Positions 12,301 to 24,360 of a stretch of 28,709 nucleotides of DNA are shown piece by piece. Under the pieces are notes generated by a model, which was given only the letters and a program-made list of their open reading frames with translations, had not been told where the DNA came from and ran no database searches. Numbering within the stretch: the first letter of the stretch is position 1; every line of letters starts with the position of its first letter. The stretch lies in NCBI RefSeq assembly GCF_026151205.1, contig NW_026971849.1:1-28709 (forward strand), given 5' to 3'. The stretch is from Bolinopsis microptera. Lineage: Eukaryota > Ctenophora > Tentaculata > Lobata > Bolinopsidae. The position numbers were made by a program, and so were the translations under genes.

Positions 12301-15300
12301 TGGAGTTAAACCTGGAATTGTTAGTCAGACTCTCTATCACATTACTCAACTCCTGCACCACCTCATCTGGAGTTAAACCTGGAATTGTTAGTCAGACTCT
12401 CTATCACATTACTCAACTCCTGCACCACCTCATCTGGAGTTAAACCTGGAATTGTTAGTCAGACTCTCTATCACATTACTCAACTCCTGCACCACCTCAT
12501 CTGGAGTTAAACCTGGAATTGTTAGTCAGACTCTCTATCACATTACTCAACTCCTGCACCACCTCATCTGGAGTTAAACCTGGAATTGTTAGTCAGACTC
12601 TCTATCACATTACTCAACTCCTGCACCACCTCATCTGGAGTTAAACCTGGAATTGTTAGTCAGACTCTCTATCACATTACTCAACTCCTGCACCACCTCA
12701 TCTGGAGTTAAACCTGGAATTGTTAGTCAGACTCTCTATCACATTACTCAACTCCTGCACCACCTCATCTGGAGTTAAACCTGGAATTGTTAGTCAGACT
12801 CTCTATCACATTACTCAACTCCTGCACCACCTCATCTGGAGTTAAACCTGGAATTGTTAGTCAGACTCTCTATCACATTACTCAACTCCTGCACCACCTC
12901 ATCTGGAGTTAAACCTGGAATTGTTAGTCAGACTCTCTATCACATTACTCAACTCCTGCACCACCTCATCTGGAGTTAAACCTGGAATTGTTAGTCAGAC
13001 TCTCTATCACATTACTCAACTCCTGCACCACCTCATCTGGAGTTAAACCTGGAATTGTTAGTCAGACTCTCTATCACATTACTCAACTCCTGCACCACCT
13101 CATCTGGAGTTAAACCTGGAATTGTTAGTCAGACTCTCTATCACATTACTCAACTCCTGCACCACCTCATCTGGAGTTAAACCTGGAATTGTTAGTCAGA
13201 CTCTCTATCACATTACTCAACTCCTGCACCACCTCATCTGGAGTTAAACCTGGAATTGTTAGTCAGACTCTCTATCACATTACTCAACTCCTGCACCACC
13301 TCATCTGGAGTTAAACCTGGAATTGTTAGTCAGACTCTCTATCACATTACTCAACTCCTGCACCACCTCATCTGGAGTTAAACCTGGAATTGTTAGTCAG
13401 ACTCTCTATCACATTACTCAACTCCTGCACCACCTCATCTGGAGTTAAACCTGGAATTGTTAGTCAGACTCTCTATCACATTACTCAACTCCTGCACCAC
13501 CTCATCTGGAGTTAAACCTGGAATTGTTAGTCAGACTCTCTATCACATTACTCAACTCCTGCACCACCTCATCTGGAGTTAAACCTGGAATTGTTAGTCA
13601 GACTCTCTATCACATTACTCAACTCCTGCACCACCTCATCTGGAGTTAAACCTGGAATTGTTAGTCAGACTCTCTATCACATTACTCAACTCCTGCACCA
13701 CCTCATCTGGAGTTAAACCTGGAATTGTTAGTCAGACTCTCTATCACATTACTCAACTCCTGCACCACCTCATCTGGAGTTAAACCTGGAATTGTTAGTC
13801 AGACTCTCTATCACATTACTCAACTCCTGCACCACCTCATCTGGAGTTAAACCTGGAATTGTTAGTCAGACTCTCTATCACATTACTCAACTCCTGCACC
13901 ACCTCATCTGGAGTTAAACCTGGAATTGTTAGTCAGACTCTCTATCACATTACTCAACTCCTGCACCACCTCATCTGGAGTTAAACCTGGAATTGTTAGT
14001 CAGACTCTCTATCACATTACTCAACTCCTGCACCACCTCATCTGGAGTTAAACCTGGAATTGTTAGTCAGACTCTCTATCACATTACTCAACTCCTGCAC
14101 CACCTCATCTGGAGTTAAACCTGGAATTGTTAGTCAGACTCTCTATCACATTACTCAACTCCTGCACCACCTCATCTGGAGTTAAACCTGGAATTGTTAG
14201 TCAGACTCTCTATCACATTACTCAACTCCTGCACCACCTCATCTGGAGTTAAACCTGGAATTGTTAGTCAGACTCTCTATCACATTACTCAACTCCTGCA
14301 CCACCTCATCTGGAGTTAAACCTGGAATTGTTAGTCAGACTCTCTATCACATTACTCAACTCCTGCACCACCTCATCTGGAGTTAAACCTGGAATTGTTA
14401 GTCAGACTCTCTATCACATTACTCAACTCCTGCACCACCTCATCTGGAGTTAAACCTGGAATTGTTAGTCAGACTCTCTATCACATTACTCAACTCCTGC
14501 ACCACCTCATCTGGAGTTAAACCTGGAATTGTTAGTCAGACTCTCTATCACATTACTCAACTCCTGCACCACCTCATCTGGAGTTAAACCTGGAATTGTT
14601 AGTCAGACTCTCTATCACATTACTCAACTCCTGCACCACCTCATCTGGAGTTAAACCTGGAATTGTTAGTCAGACTCTCTATCACATTACTCAACTCCTG
14701 CACCACCTCATCTGGAGTTAAACCTGGAATTGTTAGTCAGACTCTCTATCACATTACTCAACTCCTGCACCACCTCATCTGGAGTTAAACCTGGAATTGT
14801 TAGTCAGACTCTCTATCACATTACTCAACTCCTGCACCACCTCATCTGGAGTTAAACCTGGAATTGTTAGTCAGACTCTCTATCACATTACTCAACTCCT
14901 GCACCACCTCATCTGGAGTTAAACCTGGAATTGTTAGTCAGACTCTCTATCACATTACTCAACTCCTGCACCACCTCATCTGGAGTTAAACCTGGAATTG
15001 TTAGTCAGACTCTCTATCACATTACTCAACTCCTGCACCACCTCATCTGGAGTTAAACCTGGAATTGTTAGTCAGACTCTCTATCACATTACTCAACTCC
15101 TGCACCACCTCATCTGGAGTTAAACCTGGAATTGTTAGTCAGACTCTCTATCACATTACTCAACTCCTGCACCACCTCATCTGGAGTTAAACCTGGAATT
15201 GTTAGTCAGACTCTCTATCACATTACTCAACTCCTGCACCACCTCATCTGGAGTTAAACCTGGAATTGTTAGTCAGACTCTCTATCACATTACTCAACTC

Positions 15301-17572
15301 CTGCACCACCTCATCTGGAGTTAAACCTGGAATTGTTAGTCAGACTCTCTATCACATTACTCAACTCCTGCACCACCTCATCTGGAGTTAAACCTGGAAT
15401 TGTTAGTCAGACTCTCTATCACATTACTCAACTCCTGCACCACCTCATCTGGAGTTAAACCTGGAATTGTTAGTCAGACTCTCTATCACATTACTCAACT
15501 CCTGCACCACCTCATCTGGAGTTAAACCTGGAATTGTTAGTCAGACTCTCTATCACATTACTCAACTCCTGCACCACCTCATCTGGAGTTAAACCTGGAA
15601 TTGTTAGTCAGACTCTCTATCACATTACTCAACTCCTGCACCACCTCATCTGGAGTTAAACCTGGAATTGTTAGTCAGACTCTCTATCACATTACTCAAC
15701 TCCTGCACCACCTCATCTGGAGTTAAACCTGGAATTGTTAGTCAGACTCTCTATCACATTACTCAACTCCTGCACCACCTCATCTGGAGTTAAACCTGGA
15801 ATTGTTAGTCAGACTCTCTATCACATTACTCAACTCCTGCACCACCTCATCTGGAGTTAAACCTGGAATTGTTAGTCAGACTCTCTATCACATTACTCAA
15901 CTCCTGCACCACCTCATCTGGAGTTAAACCTGGAATTGTTAGTCAGACTCTCTATCACATTACTCAACTCCTGCACCACCTCATCTGGAGTTAAACCTGG
16001 AATTGTTAGTCAGACTCTCTATCACATTACTCAACTCCTGCACCACCTCATCTGGAGTTAAACCTGGAATTGTTAGTCAGACTCTCTATCACATTACTCA
16101 ACTCCTGCACCACCTCATCTGGAGTTAAACCTGGAATTGTTAGTCAGACTCTCTATCACATTACTCAACTCCTGCACCACCTCATCTGGAGTTAAACCTG
16201 GAATTGTTAGTCAGACTCTCTATCACATTACTCAACTCCTGCACCACCTCATCTGGAGTTAAACCTGGAATTGTTAGTCAGACTCTCTATCACATTACTC
16301 AACTCCTGCACCACCTCATCTGGAGTTAAACCTGGAATTGTTAGTCAGACTCTCTATCACATTACTCAACTCCTGCACCACCTCATCTGGAGTTAAACCT
16401 GGAATTGTTAGTCAGACTCTCTATCACATTACTCAACTCCTGCACCACCTCATCTGGAGTTAAACCTGGAATTGTTAGTCAGACTCTCTATCACATTACT
16501 CAACTCCTGCACCACCTCATCTGGAGTTAAACCTGGAATTGTTAGTCAGACTCTCTATCACATTACTCAACTCCTGCACCACCTCATCTGGAGTTAAACC
16601 TGGAATTGTTAGTCAGACTCTCTATCACATTACTCAACTCCTGCACCACCTCATCTGGAGTTAAACCTGGAATTGTTAGTCAGACTCTCTATCACATTAC
16701 TCAACTCCTGCACCACCTCATCTGGAGTTAAACCTGGAATTGTTAGTCAGACTCTCTATCACATTACTCAACTCCTGCACCACCTCATCTGGAGTTAAAC
16801 CTGGAATTGTTAGTCAGACTCTCTATCACATTACTCAACTCCTGCACCACCTCATCTGGAGTTAAACCTGGAATTGTTAGTCAGACTCTCTATCACATTA
16901 CTCAACTCCTGCACCACCTCATCTGGAGTTAAACCTGGAATTGTTAGTCAGACTCTCTATCACATTACTCAACTCCTGCACCACCTCATCTGGAGTTAAA
17001 CCTGGAATTGTTAGTCAGACTCTCTATCACATTACTCAACTCCTGCACCACCTCATCTGGAGTTAAACCTGGAATTGTTAGTCAGACTCTCTATCACATT
17101 ACTCAACTCCTGCACCACCTCATCTGGAGTTAAACCTGGAATTGTTAGTCAGACTCTCTATCACATTACTCAACTCCTGCACCACCTCATCTGGAGTTAA
17201 ACCTGGAATTGTTAGTCAGACTCTCTATCACATTACTCAACTCCTGCACCACCTCATCTGGAGTTAAACCTGGAATTGTTAGTCAGACTCTCTATCACAT
17301 TACTCAACTCCTGCACCACCTCATCTGGAGTTAAACCTGGAATTGTTAGTCAGACTCTCTATCACATTACTCAACTCCTGCACCACCTCATCTGGAGTTA
17401 AACCTGGAATTGTTAGTCAGACTCTCTATCACATTACTCAACTCCTGCACCACCTCATCTGGAGTTAAACCTGGAATTGTTAGTCAGACTCTCTATCACA
17501 TTACTCAACTCCTGCACCACCTCATCTGGAGTTAAACCTGGAATTGTTAGTCAGACTCTCTATCACATTACT
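9400..17572 (+). repeat. Longest variant-free run, about 121 identical monomers
   Basis: Between the T-type copies at 9,399 and 17,573 lie exactly 122 unit lengths (8,174 bases). By eye I see no substitution or indel in the copies between them. This is the most uniform stretch of the window. It is either the youngest part of the array or a place where the assembler reused one consensus path. I compared the printed lines by their 60-unit repetition rather than by computing an alignment, so a rare single change could have been missed. Confidence 0.85.
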
Positions 17573-19036
17573 TAACTCCTGCACCACCTCATCTGGAGTT
17601 AAACCTGGAATTGTTAGTCAGACTCTCTATCACATTACTCAACTCCTGCACCACCTCATCTGGAGTTAAACCTGGAATTGTTAGTCAGACTCTCTATCAC
17701 ATTACTCAACTCCTGCACCACCTCATCTGGAGTTAAACCTGGAATTGTTAGTCAGACTCTCTATCACATTACTCAACTCCTGCACCACCTCATCTGGAGT
17801 TAAACCTGGAATTGTTAGTCAGACTCTCTATCACATTACTTAACTCCTGCACCACCTCATCTGGAGTTAAACCTGGAATTGTTAGTCAGACTCTCTATCA
17901 CATTACTCAACTCCTGCACCACCTCATCTGGAGTTAAACCTGGAATTGTTAGTCAGACTCTCTATCACATTACTCAACTCCTGCACCACCTCATCTGGAG
18001 TTAAACCTGGAATTGTTAGTCAGACTCTCTATCACATTACTCAACTCCTGCACCACCTCATCTGGAGTTAAACCTGGAATTGTTAGTCAGACTCTCTATC
18101 ACATTACTCAACTCCTGCACCACCTCATCTGGAGTTAAACCTGGAATTGTTAGTCAGACTCTCTATCACATTACTCAACTCCTGCACCACCTCATCTGGA
18201 GTTAAACCTGGAATTGTTAGTCAGACTCTCTATCACATTACTCAACTCCTGCACCACCTCATCTGGAGTTAAACCTGGAATTGTTAGTCAGACTCTCTAT
18301 CACATTACTCAACTCCTGCACCACCTCATCTGGAGTTAAACCTGGAATTGTTAGTCAGACTCTCTATCACATTACTCAACTCCTGCACCACCTCATCTGG
18401 AGTTAAACCTGGAATTGTTAGTCAGACTCTCTATCACATTACTCAACTCCTGCACCACCTCATCTGGAGTTAAACCTGGAATTGTTAGTCAGACTCTCTA
18501 TCACATTACTCAACTCCTGCACCACCTCATCTGGAGTTAAACCTGGAATTGTTAGTCAGACTCTCTATCACATTACTCAACTCCTGCACCACCTCATCTG
18601 GAGTTAAACCTGGAATTGTTAGTCAGACTCTCTATCACATTACTCAACTCCTGCACCACCTCATCTGGAGTTAAACCTGGAATTGTTAGTCAGACTCTCT
18701 ATCACATTACTCAACTCCTGCACCACCTCATCTGGAGTTAAACCTGGAATTGTTAGTCAGACTCTCTATCACATTACTCAACTCCTGCACCACCTCATCT
18801 GGAGTTAAACCTGGAATTGTTAGTCAGACTCTCTATCACATTACTCAACTCCTGCACCACCTCATCTGGAGTTAAACCTGGAATTGTTAGTCAGACTCTC
18901 TATCACATTACTTAACTCCTGCACCACCTCATCTGGAGTTAAACCTGGAATTGTTAGTCAGACTCTCTATCACATTACTCAACTCCTGCACCACCTCATC
19001 TGGAGTTAAACCTGAATTGTTAGTCAGACTCTCTAT

Positions 19037-21617
19037 CACTTACCAATCCTGACCCCCTATTAGTTAAAACCCGATTGTTAGTAACTCCTATCCAATTTTT
19101 AAACCCGACCACCCCTTTTGGATTAAACCCGGAAAGTTAGTAAATCTCATCAATACTCCCCTGACCACCCCCTGGGGGTTAAACCGGAATTGGTTAAAAC
19201 CCTATCACTTTTCTTTAATCCTGCCCCCTCATGGGTTTAAAACCGGAATGTTATCGATCCTTTCACATTTCTAACCCGAACCCCCCCACGGGGTTAAACC
19301 CCGGAATTGTATCAGACTCTCTATCACATTTCTTAACTCCGCACCCCCTCATCGGGGGTTAAACCTGGGAAATTTTTGTCAGACCTTTTTATCACATTAC
19401 CAACTCCCACCCCTCATTTGGGGTTAAACGGGAAATTTTTAGTCAACTCTCATCACATTTTTATCCGACCCCTCATTGGGGTTAAAATGAATTGTTAGTA
19501 GACTCCTATCCATTACTCAACCCTGAACCTCTCTAGTTAAACCGGGGAAATTTTTAGTCAGACCCTTCCCCTTACTAACCCTGACACCCATTGGGTTAAA
19601 CCGGATTGTTAGTGGGGCTCTCATCAATTCTAACTCCTGCCCACTATTGGATTAAACCTGGAATTTTTGTGACTCTCTATCACATTACCAATCCTGCACC
19701 ACCTCATCTGGTTAAACCTGGGAAGTTAGTAACTCCTATCACATTACTCAATCCTACCCCCCCATTTGGGTTAAAACTGGAATTGTTGTCCCGACTCTCT
19801 ATCCCCCATTATAACTCCCCCCCACCCATCTGGAGTTAAACCTGGAAGTTAGTCAGACTCCACACATTTTAATCCCGCACCCCTCATCTGGGGTTAAACC
19901 CGGAATGTTATCAACTCCTACAATTTCTCAACTCCTTTCCCCCCTCTAGTTAAACCGGAAATTTTTATCAACTCTCTATCACATTACCAACCCCACCCCT
20001 ATTGGGGTTTAAACCCGAATTTTTAGTCAGACCTTTTATCCTTATCAACTCCCGCCCCCCCCTCTGGGGTTAAACCTGGAAATTTTTAGTCGATCTCTTA
20101 CATTATAACTCCCCACCTCACGGAGAAACCCGGGAAATTTTTAGTAGATTCTATCAATTACTCAAAACCCCCACACCTCTTGGGAGTTAAACCTGGGAAA
20201 TTGTTTGCAATTTTCTAAACACATTTCTAACTCCCGACCCCTATTGGGTTTTTAAAGGGGGGTTTTTATCAGACTCCTATCACATTACCAACCCCCACCC
20301 CCCCCCGGAGTTAAAACCCGGAATTGTATCAGACTCTCATCACATTACTAATCCCACCCCCATGAGTTAAACCTGGAATTGTTTGAGACCTCTATCCTTA
20401 TAACTCCTGACCCCTCATTTTGGGTTTAAACCCGGAATTGTTAGTAGATCCATCAATTCTAACTCCGACCCCTCATGGGTTTTTAAACCCGGAATTTTTT
20501 AGAGACTCTTATCACGATCAACCCTTACCCCCAAAGTTTTTAAACCGGGGAATTTTTAGTCAACCCATCACATTATAACTTGACCCCCCATTAAACCGGA
20601 ATTGTTTGGCAAACCCCACCCAATTACCAACTCCGCACCACCTCTCTGGAGTTAAACCTGGGAAGTTTTTTCAACTCCCTTTTTAATTAAACCCTGCACC
20701 CCTCATTGGTTAAACCTGGAATTTTTAGAGACTTTATCACATTTCTAACCCTACCCCTATATTAAACCCGGAATTGTTATAGACTCCTATTTTACTTACT
20801 CAACCCTAACCCCATCTGAGTTAAACCCGGAAAGTTTGATTCCCACACATTACTTAACTCCTGCACCACCTCATTGGGGTTAAACCTGGAAAAGTTAGTC
20901 AAACCCCTATCACATTACTACCCTACCCCCTCACTGGGGTTAAACTGGGTTGTTAGTCAACTCTCTATCACATTTCCAAAAGGCCCCCCTCTCATTCCTG
21001 GAATTGTTAGTCAGACTCCTAACTTTTCTAACTCCCCACACCCCTCGGAGTTAAAACCCGGAATTTTTAGTCGACCCTATCACATTACTCAACCCTGCAC
21101 CCCCATGGGTTAAACCGGAATTGTTAGTCGACCCTATCACATTAATCCTCCGCACCCCTCTTGGGGTTAAACCTGGAATTGTTAGTCAATTTTCTAACCC
21201 TTACTTAAACCCCCACCTCACTGGATTTTAAACCCCGGGAATTGTTAAGATTCATCACTTACTCAACTCCCGCACCCCTCTAGTTAACCTGGGAATGTTA
21301 GTCGACCTCTATCACATTACCCAAAAAACCCACCTCTCTGAGTTAAAACCCGGAATTGTTTTGTCAGACTCCTATCACATTTTCAATCCTGTACCCCTCT
21401 GGGTTAAAAATGGGAATTGTTAGTCAGATCTCTACACATTTCTAACTCCCACCACCCCATCGGGGTTAAACCTGGAATTGTTAGTAGATCTCACAATTAA
21501 AACCCTGCCCCCCCCATCGGGTTTTTTCCTGGGGTTGTTGTCAATCTTATACATTATTAAACCCCGACCAAACCCTCCGGAGTTAAACCGGGAATTTTTT
21601 AGTAACTCTCTAACATT
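19037..21617 (+). repeat. Garbled satellite block 1 (probable unpolished sequence)
   Basis: The unit order is still readable (GTTAAAC, GGAATT, GTTAGT, CACATT, ACTCC, CACC), but nearly every copy has multiple errors. Homopolymers are stretched (runs of C, G, T or A up to 7-10) and CT/CA-rich parts are shortened. Over the first nine intervals the TTAAA landmark recurs about every 59 bases (19,064 to 19,595) instead of 67. CpG appears often, as CCGG, GTCGAC or CCGAC, although the clean monomer has none. Errors of this kind are typical of low-accuracy single-read consensus. True decay with frequent C-to-T change would not create CpG in this way. Some copies here (around 20,850) are nearly intact. 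I see no gene; short open frames near 19,606 and 20,874 are chance products of indels. Confidence 0.85.
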
Positions 21618-24360
21618 CTCAACTCCTGCACCACCTCATCTGGAGTTAAACCTGGAATTGTTAGTCAGACTCTCTATCACATTACTCAACTCCTGCACCA
21701 CCTCATCTGGAGTTAAACCTGGAATTGTTAGTCAGACTCTCTATCACATTACTCAACTCCTGCACCACCTCATCTGGAGTTAAACCTGGAATTGTTAGTC
21801 AGACTCTCTATCACATTACTCAACTCCTGCACCACCTCATCTGGAGTTAAACCTGGAATTGTTAGTCTGACTCTCTATCACATTACTCAACTCCTGCACC
21901 ACCTCATCTGGAGTTAAACCTGGAATTGTTAGTCAGACTCTCTATCACATTACTCAACTCCTGCACCACCTCATCTGGAGTTAAACCTGGAATTGTTAGT
22001 CAGACTCTCTATCACATTACTCAACTCCTGCACCACCTCATCTGGAGTTAAACCTGGAATTGTTAGTCAGACTCTCTATCACATTACTCAACTCCTGCAC
22101 CACCTCATCTGGAGTTAAACCTGGAATTGTTAGTCAGACTCTCTATCACATTACTTAACTCCTGCACCACCTCATCTGGAGTTAAACCTGGAATTGTTAG
22201 TCAGACTCTCTATCACATTACTCAACTCCTGCACCACCTCATCTGGAGTTAAACCTGGAATTGTTAGTCAGACTCTCTATCACATTACTTAACTCCTGCA
22301 CCACCTCATCTGGAGTTAAACCTGGAATTGTTAGTCAGACTCTCTATCACATTACTAACTCCTGCACCACCTCATCTGGAGTTAAACCTGGAATTGTTAG
22401 TCAGACTCTCTATCACATTACTCAACTCCTGCACCACCTCATCTGGAGTTAAACCTGGAATTGTTAGTCAGACTCTCTATCACATTACTCAACTCCTGCA
22501 CCACCTCATCTGGAGTTAAACCTGGAATTGTTAGTCAGACTCTCTATCACATTACTCAACTCCTGCACCACCTCATCTGGAGTTAAACCTGGAATTGTTA
22601 GTCAGACTCTCTATCACATTACTCAACTCCTGCACCACCTCATCTGGAGTTAAACCTGGAATTGTTAGTCAGACTCTCTATCACATTACTCAACTCCTGC
22701 ACCACCTCATCTGGAGTTAAACCTGGAATTGTTAGTCAGACTCTCTATCACATTACTCAACTCCTGCACCACCTCATCTGGAGTTAAACCTGGAATTGTT
22801 AGTCAGACTCTCTATCACATTACTTAACTCCTGCACCACCTCATCTGGAGTTAAACCTGGAATTGTTAGTCAGACTCTCTATCACATTACTCAACTCCTG
22901 CACCACCTCATCTGGAGTTAAACCTGGAATTGTTAGTCAGACTCTCTATCACATTACTCAACTCCTGCACCACCTCATCTGGAGTTAAACCTGGAATTGT
23001 TAGTCAGACTCTCTATCACATTACTCAACTCCTGCACCACCTCATCTGGAGTTAAACCTGGAATTGTTAGTCAGACTCTCTATCACATTACTCAACTCCT
23101 GCACCACCTCATCTGGAGTTAAACCTGGAATTGTTAGTCAGACTCTCTATCACATTACTCAACTCCTGCACCACCTCATCTGGAGTTAAACCTGGAATTG
23201 TTAGTCAGACTCTCTATCACATTACTCAACTCCTGTACCTCCTCATATGTGTTAAACCTGGAATTGTTAGTCAGACTCTCTATCACATTACTTAACTCCT
23301 GCACCACCTCATCTGGAGTTAAACCTGGAATTGTTAGTCAGACTCTCTATCACATTACTCAACTCCTGCACCACCTCATCTGGAGTTAAACCTGGAATTG
23401 TTAGTCAGACTCTCTATCACATTACTCAACTCCTGCACCACCTCATCTGGAGTTAAACCTGGAATTGTTAGTCAGACTCTCTATCACATTACTAACTCCT
23501 GCACCACCTCATCTGGAGTTAAACCTGGAATTGTTAGTCAGACTCTCTATCACATTACTTAACTCCTGCACCACCTCATCTGGAGTTAAACCTGGAATTG
23601 TTAGTCAGACTCTCTATCACATTACTCAACTCCTGCACCACCTCATCTGGAGTTAAACCTGGAATTGTTAGTCAGACTCTCTATCACATTACTCAACTCC
23701 TGTACCACCTCATCTGGAGTTAAACCTGGAATTGTTAGTCAGACTCTCTATCACATTACTTAACTCCTGCACCACCTCATCTGGAGTTAAACCTGGAATG
23801 TTAGTCAGACTCTCTATCACATTACTCAACTCCTGCACCACCTCATCTGGAGTTAAACCTGGAATTGTTAGTCAGACTCTCTATCACATTACTTAACTCC
23901 TGCACCACCTCATCTGGAGTTAAACCTGGAATTGTTAGTCAGACTCTCTATCACATTACTCAACTCCTGCACCACCTCATCTGGAGTTAAACCTGGAATT
24001 GTTAGTCAGACTCTCTATCACATTTACTCAACTCCTGCACCACCTCATCTGGAGTTAAACCTGGAATTGTTAGTCAGACTCTCTATCACATTACTCAACT
24101 CCTGCACCACCTCATCTGGAGTTAAACCTGGAATTGTTAGTCAGACTCTCTATCACATTACTCAACTCCTGCACCACCTCATCTGGAGTTAAACCTGGAA
24201 TTGTTAGTCAGACTCTCTATCACATTACTCAACTCCTGCACCACCTCATCTGGAGTTAAACCTGGAATTGTTAGTCAGACTCTCTATCACATTACTCAAC
24301 TCCTGCACCACCTCATCTGGAGTTAAACCTGGAATTGTTAGTCAGACTCTCTATCACATT
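21618..24360 (+). repeat. Second clean block, about 41 monomers
   Basis: The sequence returns to near-perfect 67-bp units within one monomer of the garbled block. Differences from the type monomer are few: an A-to-T change at about 21,868 (GTCTGAC for GTCAGAC), a lost C near 22,356 and near 23,493, a lost T near 23,799, an extra T near 24,025, and one CATATG-type monomer at about 23,233-23,255. Position-30 T variants lie at 22,156, 22,290, 22,825, 23,293, 23,560, 23,761 and 23,894. That is about 7 in 41, a higher density than in the core. The variant content resembles the 1.5-3.4 kb segment more than the uniform core. The block ends sharply after CTATCACATT at 24,360. No coding region is supported. 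Confidence 0.92.
23198..23264 (+). repeat. CATATG-type variant monomer inside clean block 2
   Basis: This copy combines three changes seen elsewhere: CCTGTACC-like GTACC, CACCTCC-like CCTCC, and CATATGTGTTAAACC in place of the canonical CATCTGG stretch. The unit is 1 bp short. Single or paired versions of these changes occur in the 1.1-3.3 kb part of the window (for example near 1,732 and 3,252). The shared state ties this block to the left segment some 20 kb away. Surrounding copies are canonical, so the variant is unlikely to be consensus noise. Confidence 0.8.

Larger units (their letters stand above)
3436..19012 (+). repeat. Hyper-homogeneous core, 232 units in exact 67-bp register
   Basis: Monomer position 30 falls at 3,436 and, with no net length change, again at 18,980: 15,544 bases, exactly 232 units. 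By eye the only differences are twelve C-to-T changes at that position, giving ACTTAAC instead of ACTCAAC, at 3,771, 4,039, 4,106, 4,374, 4,508, 4,709, 7,724, 9,265, 9,399, 17,573, 17,841 and 18,913. All are separated by whole multiples of 67. The core ends at a lost G in CCTGAATTG near 19,014, just before the garbled block. Such uniformity fits very recent amplification or strong homogenisation, but it could also come from consensus building or copying of a repeat path during assembly. No gene, promoter or RNA gene lies in these 15.6 kb. Confidence 0.95.

Noticed and set aside
3436-19012. CRISPR array
   Set aside because: The 67-bp units abut directly with no unique spacers, no leader and no cas genes. 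Sequence between any chosen repeat is identical from copy to copy.
3436-19012. Nucleosome phasing by the repeat (five units = 335 bp, about two nucleosome repeats)
   Set aside because: This is arithmetic coincidence without positioning evidence; many unit lengths give a similar match.
20200-20290. Palindromic or PmeI-like GTTTAAAC motifs in the garbled blocks as binding sites
   Set aside because: They appear only where the canonical GTTAAAC has gained a T in the error-rich blocks, so they are likely sequencing error.
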